Assembly: GCA_030263615.1 (NCBI GenBank) | Contig: SZPH01000003.1 | Location: 1-64,000, forward strand | Direction of reading: 5' to 3' | Source: Villigracilis sp900696595 | GTDB taxonomy: Bacteria; Chloroflexota; Anaerolineae; Anaerolineales; Villigracilaceae | DNA: 64,000 nt | Part shown: positions 40,854 through 47,834 of the stretch, piece by piece | How positions within the stretch are numbered: position 1 is the first letter of the stretch | Layout: each line of letters starts with the position of its first letter | Notes under the pieces: model-generated | Told to the model about the DNA's origin: nothing | Seen by the model: only the letters and a program-made list of their open reading frames with translations | Database searches by the model: none | Made by a program: the position numbers and the translations under genes

Positions 40854-40859
40854 TATAAT
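40854..40859 (+). promoter_or_regulatory. Extended -10 (TGATATAAT) of the LysM gene
   Basis: TGA directly precedes TATAAT, and the ATG is 8 nt downstream, so the mRNA should be leaderless. A TTGATC lies 20 bp upstream, too far for a standard -35. Confidence 0.6.
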
Positions 40860-40867
40860 TTTTTACG

Positions 40868-41704
40868 ATGAATCCAAAACGATTTTTTATTTTATTGACG
40901 CTGTTCAGCCTGTTGTTGTTCGGCTTGTGGCTTCCTGCAAACGCCGCGCCGCGCGCGCAGCAATACGTCACCCCCACGCCCGGCGCGGATGGGCGCATTC
41001 TTTACGTCGTCCAGCCGGGGGATAACTGTTTCCGCGTGGCGGCTTTGCATGGCATCACAGTGGATCAATTGCGGCAGTTGAACTCCAAACTGGATGAGAA
41101 CTGTACGCTCGTCGAAGGACAGGAATTGTTGATTGGCGTTGTCGCCGCGGCGACCGCAACCGTCGCGCCAAACCAGTCTGCGGTCACGCCGACGGTCACG
41201 CCCACGCCGTTGACCGGGTTGACGCAGGTCTGTGTGTTATTGTTCAACGATGTGAACGGCAACGCCATGCGCGAGGAGGTCGAACCCGCCATTGAAGGCG
41301 GCGCGGTGAGTTTGACGGAGATCAACGGGGCATATTCCGGCTCGCTGACGACGGCAATCCCCGACGATCCCGAGGCGTATCAGGGAATTTGTTTCGACGA
41401 TATTCCCGCAGGCGCGTACAACATCACCATGGCGGTTCCCGATAATTTCAACCCGACCATGGCGTTGAATTATTCGTTAAAAGTCAACGCCGGCGACCGG
41501 GCGTTCGTGGATTTCGGCGCGCAGTCGCGGGATGTGGTGGTGGACCCCGGCGCGGAAGAAAATGAAAACGCGGGCGGCGGTTCGACCGCGCTCGGAATCT
41601 TCGGCGCGATCCTTTTGTTGGGCGGCGCGGGGCTGGGATATTACGCCTGGCGCAGCGGCAAACCCGAAAGCCGGCTGGCGGGCGGCGGGATGTTGAAGAA
41701 GTAA
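40868..41704 (+). CDS. Secreted, membrane-anchored LysM-domain protein
   Basis: A 278-residue envelope protein with signal peptide RFFILLTLFSLLLFGLWLPANA. One LysM domain (YVVQPGDNCFRVAALHGI, then TVDQLRQLNSKLDENCTLVEGQ, about 47-90) should bind peptidoglycan or chitin-like glycans. It continues with a Thr/Pro linker and an SdrD_B/CNA-B-like beta domain (VCVLLFNDVNGNAMREEVE ... YNITMAVPD). A C-terminal TM (ALGIFGAILLLGGAGLGYYAW) precedes a basic tail. Leaderless start. Confidence 0.88.
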   Translation: MNPKRFFILLTLFSLLLFGLWLPANAAPRAQQYVTPTPGADGRILYVVQPGDNCFRVAALHGITVDQLRQLNSKLDENCTLVEGQELLIGVVAAATATVAPNQSAVTPTVTPTPLTGLTQVCVLLFNDVNGNAMREEVEPAIEGGAVSLTEINGAYSGSLTTAIPDDPEAYQGICFDDIPAGAYNITMAVPDNFNPTMALNYSLKVNAGDRAFVDFGAQSRDVVVDPGAEENENAGGGSTALGIFGAILLLGGAGLGYYAWRSGKPESRLAGGGMLKK

Positions 41705-41714
41705 ATGAAAATAC

Positions 41715-41750
41715 AGGCGACGGTCACTTCAAAAGCGACCGTCGCCTTTT
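41715..41750. terminator. Bidirectional terminator between LysM and rnhB genes
   Basis: AGGCGACGGTC-(11 nt)-GACCGTCGCCT followed by TTTAATTT. It follows the LysM gene stop by 10 nt and overlaps the last codons of rnhB on the other strand. Confidence 0.8.
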
Positions 41751-42359
41751 AATTTGAAACGTCTTTCGATGGACGGGGGAAGGACCGAGTTCGTGAATCT
41801 TTTTTTGATGCAGTAAAGTGCCATACCCCTTGTGACGCGCGAATTGATATTCGGGATAATCTTCGTGCAGGGCTGTCATCCATTCGTCGCGGGCGGTCTT
41901 GGCGAGGATCGAAGCGCAGGCAACGCTCAGGCATTTTGCGTCGCCTTTGACGATGGCGGTCTGGGGGATGTCGAGTTCGGGGAGTTCGAGTCGGAAGTCG
42001 GTCAGCAGATAGTCTGGGAATTGATTCAACGATTCGAGCGCGCGGCTCGCCGCCAGCCGGGTGGCGGGTACGATTCCCATCTGGTCTATTTCTTCGCTGG
42101 AGGCGAATCCGACTCCGTGCGCGAGGGCGGTCGCGCGGATGAGCGGCGCGAGGGCGAAACGCTCACGGGGAGTCAACTGTTTGGAATCGCGCACCCGGCT
42201 CAAAGTCCGGAGAAGATGCGGGCGCCTGTGGGGGAGGATCACCGTCCCGACGCAGACCGGCCCGGCGAGGGCGCCGCGTCCGGCTTCGTCCAACCCGGCA
42301 ATGAGGGGATGCGCGCGCCAGAGTTTTTTTTCGTAGGAGAGGTCAGGGTCTTGAGTCAT
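41724..42359 (-). CDS. rnhB: Ribonuclease HII
   Basis: Removes ribonucleotides from DNA-RNA hybrids, 211 residues. Catalytic acidic residues: Asp-Glu in IAGLDEAGRGALAGPV (about 17-32), Asp in KGDAKCLSVACASILAK and the final Glu/Asp region. SKQLTPRER matches the family. The last eight codons are part of a terminator stem. Overlaps the glycosyltransferase gene start side by 17 nt and is transcribed with it. Confidence 0.96.
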   Translation of the reverse strand: MTQDPDLSYEKKLWRAHPLIAGLDEAGRGALAGPVCVGTVILPHRRPHLLRTLSRVRDSKQLTPRERFALAPLIRATALAHGVGFASSEEIDQMGIVPATRLAASRALESLNQFPDYLLTDFRLELPELDIPQTAIVKGDAKCLSVACASILAKTARDEWMTALHEDYPEYQFARHKGYGTLLHQKKIHELGPSPVHRKTFQIKRRRSLLK

Positions 42360-43074
42360 ACGCGCCGCGCATCGCGTTGAGGTGGATGCGGAAGATGTCG
42401 CCGATCATGCGCAGGGCGTCGCGCACCGCGTTGACTTTGCTGTCGGGGTCGTAGTACCAGTGGATGGGGATCTCGCGGATGCGAAGTTTTCCGCGGCGGG
42501 CGAGGTAGAGCAGTTCGATGTCGAACGACCAGCCGGCGAGCGTTTGTTTGCGAAAGAGATTTTCGGTCGTTGCGGCGCGGAAGCATTTGAAGCCGCATTG
42601 CGTGTCGTTCAAGCCCGGCAGGATCAAACTGCGGATGGCGAAGTTGATGGCGCGCCCGCCGATGTGGCGGTAGGACGGTTCGTTGTAACGGATGGACCCT
42701 TTTGCTTCGCGCGAGCCGATGGCGATGTCGAAATCGTTGAGCGCGGGCGGCAGGAATTTGGGCAGGTCTTCGATGGGCATCGAAAGGTCGGCGTCGCAGA
42801 TGAAGCGGTATTCGCCGCGCGCCGCCAACATGCCGCGCCGCACGGCGTTGCCCTTGCCGTTGCGCTCCTCGTGGATCACGCGCAGGGTTGGGCGGTCTTT
42901 GGCGAATTCATTTGCAATTGCCAGTGTGGCGTCCGAACTGCCGTTTTCCACCACGATCACTTCGCTGGCGTAGTCTTGCGCTTTTAGAAAAGAGAAGATC
43001 TGGTCGAGCGCGCGCGGCAGGCGGTTTTCCTCGTTATGGGCGGGGATGACGATTGAAAGGAAGGGGGATGACAA
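42343..43074 (-). CDS. Glycosyltransferase family 2 (dolichyl-phosphate-sugar synthase-like)
   Basis: A 243-residue GT-A enzyme: SIVIPAHNEENRLPRAL at the N-terminus, VIVVENGSSDAT, the metal-binding ICDADLSMPIEDL (about 93-105), and GFKCFRAATTENLF with the family's Q-C-G-F-K motif. Related to ALG5/DPM1-type enzymes that attach sugars to polyprenyl phosphate. There is no TM domain, so the membrane acceptor would be reached peripherally. Acceptor and sugar are unknown. Confidence 0.9.
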   Translation of the reverse strand: MSSPFLSIVIPAHNEENRLPRALDQIFSFLKAQDYASEVIVVENGSSDATLAIANEFAKDRPTLRVIHEERNGKGNAVRRGMLAARGEYRFICDADLSMPIEDLPKFLPPALNDFDIAIGSREAKGSIRYNEPSYRHIGGRAINFAIRSLILPGLNDTQCGFKCFRAATTENLFRKQTLAGWSFDIELLYLARRGKLRIREIPIHWYYDPDSKVNAVRDALRMIGDIFRIHLNAMRGAYDSRP

Positions 43075-43080
43075 GGCGGC

Positions 43081-43893
43081 TTATTGGTTGAAATAGAAGA
43101 GAAATGCGGCGCCGGCTACGAGCAGGCAACACTCGAAAAGCCCCAGCCCGGCGAGAAGCAGCCATTGGGCGCGCGATACGGCGGATGTCTTTTTTTGCGG
43201 CGCAGGTTTTGGGGCTTGCCGCGCGGGGCTTGGCTGCCTGCCTGCCGCAGGGGGGCGGGCTGGGCTTCCCTCTTTTTTTTCGGGGGACGACGGCTCGCGC
43301 AATTCGGGGATCAAGATGCGATCCACCAGGTTTGCGATATTCTCCGCCCGCATGACGGGCTTTGCCTGGTTGAGTTGGTTTGCAAATTGCCGCACGGCGT
43401 CGCTGCGAACAATGCGGATGGCGGGCTGAACGGCTTCGATTTGCGCGCCGGGATCCGTGCAGATCAACACCGGCTCGACCTCCACAGGGACATGGATGTT
43501 GTTGATTTCGAGGTATTTTTGAAAACCGCGCGCAAGTTTTGTAACGTACTCCACCAGGTTCTGCCTGGCGGGCGTTGTCGTTCCATTTTTGAGCGTATTC
43601 CATTCCCTGCCCCTGGCTTCGAAATGCCCTTTTACTGGCGAGGCAAAAATCACAGAGATCGAGCCGGGACCCACCAGGATGAGCGGGATGAGAATGTCGC
43701 TTTCCAGCAGGGAAAAATTGCGGATGACGGCATATCCCTTGTCCAGCATCCTGTCCAGTTGGGCGATGACCTTTTCCTGCGCTTCCAGTTCGGCGGGCCA
43801 GTCCAAGCCGTATGTCAACGCGCCCTGGGCGCGCGCGACGACGCCGATGTTGCCTTGCCGGTCGCGAAAGGGGGTTTTATCGTACACGCGCAT
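43081..43893 (-). CDS. NERD-like protein with C-terminal membrane anchor
   Basis: A 270-residue protein. Residues 70-140 (LIPLILVGPGSISVIFASPV ... ARQNLVEYVTKLARGFQKYLE) resemble the NERD nuclease-related fold, though the metal-binding residues are not all evident. A Pro/Ala/Lys-rich linker then leads to TM helix QWLLLAGLGLFECCLLVAGAAFLF at the end. The ATG after AGGTG was preferred to the GTG nine bases upstream. It forms a pair with the next small gene; function unknown. Confidence 0.65.
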   Translation of the reverse strand: MRVYDKTPFRDRQGNIGVVARAQGALTYGLDWPAELEAQEKVIAQLDRMLDKGYAVIRNFSLLESDILIPLILVGPGSISVIFASPVKGHFEARGREWNTLKNGTTTPARQNLVEYVTKLARGFQKYLEINNIHVPVEVEPVLICTDPGAQIEAVQPAIRIVRSDAVRQFANQLNQAKPVMRAENIANLVDRILIPELREPSSPEKKEGSPARPPAAGRQPSPARQAPKPAPQKKTSAVSRAQWLLLAGLGLFECCLLVAGAAFLFYFNQ

Positions 43894-43902
43894 AAACTTC
43901 AC

Positions 43903-44205
43903 CTAAAAGAATGGAACGTTTTCCAGCTCGTCGCAAGAGGCGTTCTCTTTTGTCGAAATAAACTCGCGGCCTCCCGCTTGCGCAATTTGAACGGGCTTGA
44001 AGAGATCGAACGTGCTTGCCATCAATTCCCGGCGCGACCCTGTGACAAAATACATCCCTTTTTGAAGCCGTTCCAGCAGGGTTTTGCGGTCGAGCGTCAG
44101 CCGGTCCGAGAAGGTGAATCCGCGCCGTTCATAGGCGCGCACCGCGGCGATCTGCCCGCTTTTGTGCCGAACCGCTTCGATTACGCCGTCTATCTTTTTT
44201 GCCAT
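43903..44205 (-). CDS. Small conserved-looking protein, unknown function (100 residues)
   Basis: Starts after a strong GGAGG ribosome-binding site (GGAGGTCAACTC). It is rich in charged residues (VRHKSGQIAAVRAYERRG, LTLDRKTLLERLQKG) with no TM or signal. It ends nine bases before the NERD-like gene start, so both are likely co-expressed. No family is recognised; the start upstream in the same frame would run through the tRNA terminator and was rejected. Confidence 0.7.
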   Translation of the reverse strand: MAKKIDGVIEAVRHKSGQIAAVRAYERRGFTFSDRLTLDRKTLLERLQKGMYFVTGSRRELMASTFDLFKPVQIAQAGGREFISTKENASCDELENVPFF

Positions 44206-44238
44206 GAGTTGACCTCCGGTGAATTTTAACACAGCGCG

Positions 44239-44279
44239 AAAAAAAAGAGAGGTGAAATGCCGGTGCATTGCGCCTCTCT
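44239..44279 (-). terminator. Terminator of tRNA-Pro
   Basis: On the minus strand AGAGAGG...AATGC-ACCG-GCATT...CCTCTCT is followed by a run of T (8). It lies 48 nt past the tRNA 3' end, before the small gene. Confidence 0.85.
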
Positions 44280-44326
44280 CAGCCACTCCCATGCCTGCGT
44301 TGGAGAAAGCCTTCCACGCATGTGAG

Positions 44327-44401
44327 TCGGGGCGATAGGATTCGAACCTACGACCTCTTGCTCCCAAAGCAAGCGCGCTAGCCGGACTGCGCCACGCCCC
44401 G
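44327..44401 (-). tRNA. tRNA-Pro (anticodon TGG)
   Basis: Cloverleaf of 75 nt; CCA is not encoded. Acceptor CGGGGCG/CGCCCCG, anticodon stem CTTGC/GCAAG with loop TTTGGGA (TGG), T arm GTAGGTTCGAATCCTAT. It lies divergently next to the esterase gene. Confidence 0.95.
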
Positions 44402-44421
44402 ATATGATAAAGCGTGCCGAG

Positions 44422-44427
44422 TATAAT
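44422..44427 (+). promoter_or_regulatory. TATAAT box of the esterase gene
   Basis: Perfect TATAAT, 7 nt before the ATG (leaderless arrangement), only 20 bp from the divergent tRNA-Pro 5' end. Confidence 0.6.
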
Positions 44428-44434
44428 GCGGGGG

Positions 44435-45319
44435 ATGAATCTCCGTCAAGCAACCCTCGCCCTCATCTTGGTCGCGCTTCTCCCCGGACTTTCAGCCTGT
44501 TTCTCCTCAAATGAAGTTCCCCCCGCCGCAACATTTACCCCCTCTCCGCCCACCGCGACATCCACCCCAACCTTAATCCCTCCCTCGCCGACGCCCACCC
44601 CGCTGACCTGCCTCACGCAACCCGGCGGGGTCGAGGAGGGCGTTGTCAATGCCACCGTCCCGCCGCAGGAATATCTCATCTACCTACCGCCCTGTTATCA
44701 CGAACAAACAGACAAGCGCTATCCCGTCCTGTATCTGTTGCACGGACAGACCTTCACTGACGATCAATGGGTCAGGCTGGGCGTGCCGCAGAGCGTTGAC
44801 CGGATGATCCTCGCGGACGAAAGCGCTCCCTTCATCGTCGTCTTCCCCGACGACCGCTACTGGAACAGCGCCTACGGCCCCGACTTTGGCGACCGCTTCA
44901 TCGGCGCGCTCATCCCCTACATTGACGCGACCTATCGCGCCATTCCAGATCGCGAACACCGCGCCCTGGGCGGCCTCTCGCGCGGCGGCGGCTGGACGGC
45001 GGAACTCGGCTTCAAGAACCCGAACCTCTTCGGCTCGCTCGGCTTCCATTCCCCCGCCATCTTCACCGGCGACGCGTATGCGGTCGAAAAGCAGTTGTTA
45101 TCCATCCCGGAGGAACTTCGCCCGCGCATCTGGGTGGATGCGGGCGAGAACGACCGCGAACTGCCCAGCATCCGCGAATTCGAGCGTATGCTCACCCGCA
45201 ACGCCATCCCGCACGAATTCCACTTCTTCTCCGGCGACCACTCCGAAACCTACTGGGGCGCGCACGTCCGCAACTACCTGCTCTGGTATGCCCAGGGCTG
45301 GGCCGAACCGCCAGAATGA
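44435..45319 (+). CDS. Esterase-family alpha/beta hydrolase, lipoprotein
   Basis: A 294-residue surface lipoprotein: signal ATLALILVALLPGLSAC (Cys about 22), a Thr/Pro linker, then the putative-esterase (enterochelin esterase/EstD-like) domain. YLPPCYHEQTDKRYPVLYLL starts the domain; nucleophile in ALGGLSRGGGW (Ser about 187); Asp in WVDAGENDRE; His in FSGDHSETYW. The triad is complete. Substrate unknown. It is the only gene of its transcript before galE, 40 nt away. Confidence 0.9.
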   Translation: MNLRQATLALILVALLPGLSACFSSNEVPPAATFTPSPPTATSTPTLIPPSPTPTPLTCLTQPGGVEEGVVNATVPPQEYLIYLPPCYHEQTDKRYPVLYLLHGQTFTDDQWVRLGVPQSVDRMILADESAPFIVVFPDDRYWNSAYGPDFGDRFIGALIPYIDATYRAIPDREHRALGGLSRGGGWTAELGFKNPNLFGSLGFHSPAIFTGDAYAVEKQLLSIPEELRPRIWVDAGENDRELPSIREFERMLTRNAIPHEFHFFSGDHSETYWGAHVRNYLLWYAQGWAEPPE

Positions 45320-45359
45320 CCGTACGTTATAATTTCCAAAATCCAACCCAGGAGCAATC

Positions 45360-46337
45360 ATGAATATCCTTGTCACAGGCGGCGCGGGTTACATCGGCTC
45401 CGCCACAGCGGAAGCGCTGATTCAAGCCGGGCATACCGTCGCCGTCTACGATTCACTCGTCACCGGACATCGCGCCGCGATCCCGGCCGGAGCGAAGTTC
45501 ATCCACGCCTCGCTCGACGACAGCCACGCCCTCGCCGAGGCATTAACCTCAACCCAATTCGACGCGGTCATGCACTTCGCCGCCTTCATCGAAGCGGGCG
45601 AAAGCATGAAAGACCCCGGCAGATTCTTTCGCAACAACTTCACAAACTCGCTTGCCTTAATGGAAACCGCAGTCAAAACCGGCGTGAAGCGATTTGTCTT
45701 TTCCTCCACCGCCGCGGTCTATCAATCCAGCGACCAGCCGCTGACCGAAGAGTCGCCCATCGGGCCGACCAACGTCTACGGCCACACCAAACTGATGACT
45801 GAACAGGCGCTCGAATGGTATCGCTCCATCTTCGGCTTGCATTACGCCGCCCTGCGCTACTTCAACGCCTGCGGCGCATTGCCCGGGCGCGGCGAAGCCC
45901 ACCAGCCCGAGTCGCACCTCATTCCGCGCGTGTTGCAAATCGCATTGGGACAGGCCGAATCCGCAACGCTCTACGGCGCGGACTACCCCACCCCCGATGG
46001 AACCTGCATCCGCGACTACATCCACATCGCCGACCTCGTCTCGGCTCACCTGCTCGCCTTAGACGCATTGGAAACGCGCGACAAACTCATCTACAACGTG
46101 GGCAGCGGCAACGGCTTTTCCGTGAAGGAAGTCATCGAAACAGCGCGCCAGGTCACGGGTCACGCCATTCCGGTCGTCGAGCAACCGCGCCGCGCCGGAG
46201 ATTCCGCCCGCCTTGTCGCATCCCCCGCCAAAATAAAAAAAGAACTCGGCTGGGAACCCAAATACACCAACCTGCAAGACATCCTCTCCAGCGCGTGGGA
46301 CTGGCACACATCGCATCCGCGCGGCTACGAAAAATGA
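45360..46337 (+). CDS. galE: UDP-glucose 4-epimerase
   Basis: NAD-dependent short-chain dehydrogenase interconverting UDP-glucose and UDP-galactose, 325 residues. GGAGYIGSATAE (NAD motif, about 7-18), FSSTAAVYQ, catalytic Tyr/Lys in YGHTKLMTE (about 143-151), and the family motifs RYFNACGA and GDGTCIRDYIHIADL (read PDGTCIRDY here). AGGAGCAATC precedes the ATG and a TATAAT lies 30 nt upstream. Confidence 0.94.
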   Translation: MNILVTGGAGYIGSATAEALIQAGHTVAVYDSLVTGHRAAIPAGAKFIHASLDDSHALAEALTSTQFDAVMHFAAFIEAGESMKDPGRFFRNNFTNSLALMETAVKTGVKRFVFSSTAAVYQSSDQPLTEESPIGPTNVYGHTKLMTEQALEWYRSIFGLHYAALRYFNACGALPGRGEAHQPESHLIPRVLQIALGQAESATLYGADYPTPDGTCIRDYIHIADLVSAHLLALDALETRDKLIYNVGSGNGFSVKEVIETARQVTGHAIPVVEQPRRAGDSARLVASPAKIKKELGWEPKYTNLQDILSSAWDWHTSHPRGYEK

Positions 46338-47029
46338 CGTTCCGTTTTCATCGCATCCCGGTCGGCATTTGCAACTGCTATCTTCTGCGCGGCGAACGAA
46401 CCGTCCTGATAGACGGCGGCGCATGGGGCGGCTTCCCCGCGTTTCAAAAACATCTGCAAGACCTGGGCATAAACCCCAAAGAGATCGAACTCATCCTGCT
46501 CACGCACGGGCATTGGGATCACATCTCCTGCCTCGCCGACATTCAAAAAATCACCGGCGCGAAGATCGCCATTCATGAAAAGGACGCCTTCATGATCGAG
46601 ACGGGCGAACCGCCTTTTCCCAACGGGGTTACTTTATGGGGAAAATTGATGTCCTGGTCCGCGAAGCGGATTCTCCGCCCGCATCTTTCTCCGCTCAAAG
46701 CGGATACGGTTATTCTGGATGCCGGTCTTTCGCTGAAGCCTTTTGGGATCCCCGGCGAAGTCGCTTACACGCCCGGTCACACGATGGGGCATGTCAGCGT
46801 GATTCTCGAAAGCGGCGACGCCATCGTCGGCGACATGGCCATGAACGACTGGTACCTGCGCCTCACCCCCGGCCTGCCCATCCTCGCGGACGATATACAT
46901 CTGGTCGTCGAAAGTTGGAAGAAGATTCTGCCGCTCGGAATTAAACGCATCCACCCCGCGCATGGACGGGACTTTGATGTGGAAGTCATGAAGAGAGAGG
47001 TCGAGAGATTCGTAATGCGTAATGCGTAA
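46334..47029 (+). CDS. Metallo-beta-lactamase-fold hydrolase
   Basis: A 231-residue cytoplasmic hydrolase. The zinc motif HGHWDH (about 59-64), TPGHTMGHVSVI, GDMAMND and the final HPAHGRDF fit the glyoxalase II/MBL superfamily. The start overlaps galE (ATGA). Its last codons contain two AATGCGT heptads (MRNA then stop), the beginning of a repeat-rich gap. Substrate unknown. Confidence 0.9.
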   Translation: MTFRFHRIPVGICNCYLLRGERTVLIDGGAWGGFPAFQKHLQDLGINPKEIELILLTHGHWDHISCLADIQKITGAKIAIHEKDAFMIETGEPPFPNGVTLWGKLMSWSAKRILRPHLSPLKADTVILDAGLSLKPFGIPGEVAYTPGHTMGHVSVILESGDAIVGDMAMNDWYLRLTPGLPILADDIHLVVESWKKILPLGIKRIHPAHGRDFDVEVMKREVERFVMRNA

Positions 47030-47093
47030 GACGGGAAAACTAAATCACACCAGTAACTTGTAACTTGTAACTTGTAACTTGTAACTTGTAACT
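47014..47093 (+). repeat. 7-bp tandem arrays (AATGCGT x2; TAACTTG x5)
   Basis: Two AATGCGT heptads overlap the 3' end of the MBL gene. Five perfect TAACTTG copies plus TAACT follow at 47054-47093. No other feature lies in this gap. Confidence 0.9.
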
Positions 47094-47108
47094 CCTTACG
47101 CGATTCGC

Positions 47109-47738
47109 TTACTGCCCGCAGGTGAAGCGCGCCAGCGCTTCATCGAACATGCCGCGAGACGTGCCGTCTTGCGGCGCGTAAACCTTCCACGCAAAGGCGC
47201 GGTCGCCGCACGTCCATGCGCCGGCGCCGCCGAAGGGAAGCGCCGGGCTGGCGGTGGTGGCGATGTCGTCGTACATCACGTTCATGTTGCGGATGAGAAA
47301 GACATCCAGGCTGTTGGCTGGGGTGTCGAGCGCGTCATCGAGCATGGTATCCAAAAGGAATTTCGGGTCGGAGACGCCCGGCGCGATCTGCCAGATGACT
47401 TGAATGAATAGATTGCCGTTGAAGGCGGCGAGCAGCCCCTGGCTGTAAGTGGAAGGAGAGGCGGGGTTCTTTTGGGCGCTTATATCGAAGAAGGAAACAT
47501 CTATGGGGTGGCCGATGCAGAATTGATATTCGCAGAATAAACCGGCGAGGCTGAACGGCGTGGGGGACGGGAATGGCGTGGGCGGCGCGGCGCGGGTCGC
47601 GGTGGGGAGGGCGGCCAGTGTGGCGGCGACGGCTCTCTGAATTTGGGCGTTCGGGTCGGGAGTCGCTTTCGGCGAGCAGGCAACTGTCAGAAACAGGATC
47701 AGGCTGAACGTCAGGAAAAGAGGCGCGGGGGTTTTCAT
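47109..47738 (-). CDS. Lipoprotein of unknown function
   Basis: 209 residues with lipoprotein signal (LFLTFSLILFLTVAC, Cys about 21), an Ala/Thr/Pro linker and a compact domain with four Cys (FCEYQFCIG near the start; TCGDRAF and FTCGQ near the end) that could pair as disulfides. No family recognised. The TATAAT at 47746-47751 is 7 nt from the ATG, so it is likely leaderless. Confidence 0.75.
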   Translation of the reverse strand: MKTPAPLFLTFSLILFLTVACSPKATPDPNAQIQRAVAATLAALPTATRAAPPTPFPSPTPFSLAGLFCEYQFCIGHPIDVSFFDISAQKNPASPSTYSQGLLAAFNGNLFIQVIWQIAPGVSDPKFLLDTMLDDALDTPANSLDVFLIRNMNVMYDDIATTASPALPFGGAGAWTCGDRAFAWKVYAPQDGTSRGMFDEALARFTCGQ

Positions 47739-47745
47739 CCGCAGG

Positions 47746-47751
47746 ATTATA
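47746..47751 (-). promoter_or_regulatory. TATAAT box of the lipoprotein gene
   Basis: Minus-strand TATAAT seven bases from the ATG with no ribosome-binding site in between. Confidence 0.6.
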
Positions 47752-47754
47752 AAA

Positions 47755-47801
47755 CAAGTAGGACAAGTCTATAGACTTGTCCTACAGGCTTGTCCTACTT
47801 G
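47755..47801. repeat. Nested inverted repeats (GTAGGACAAGTC / GACTTGTCCTAC)
   Basis: GTAGGACAAGTC-TATA-GACTTGTCCTAC is a perfect 12-bp palindrome. A third copy of the right arm (CTTGTCCTACTTG, 47789-47801) pairs with CAAGTAGGACAAG at the left end. Two alternative hairpins are therefore possible between the nirS stop and the divergent lipoprotein gene. It may end nirS transcription or be a dispersed palindrome. Confidence 0.7.
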
Positions 47802-47834
47802 TGGGGCGCGTTGGAGAACGCGCATTATTCGCGG

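Noticed and set aside
44220..44367. Longer start for the 100-residue gene reaching toward tRNA-Pro
   Set aside because: It would translate through the tRNA terminator stem; the GGAGG-preceded ATG at 44205 is clearly better.
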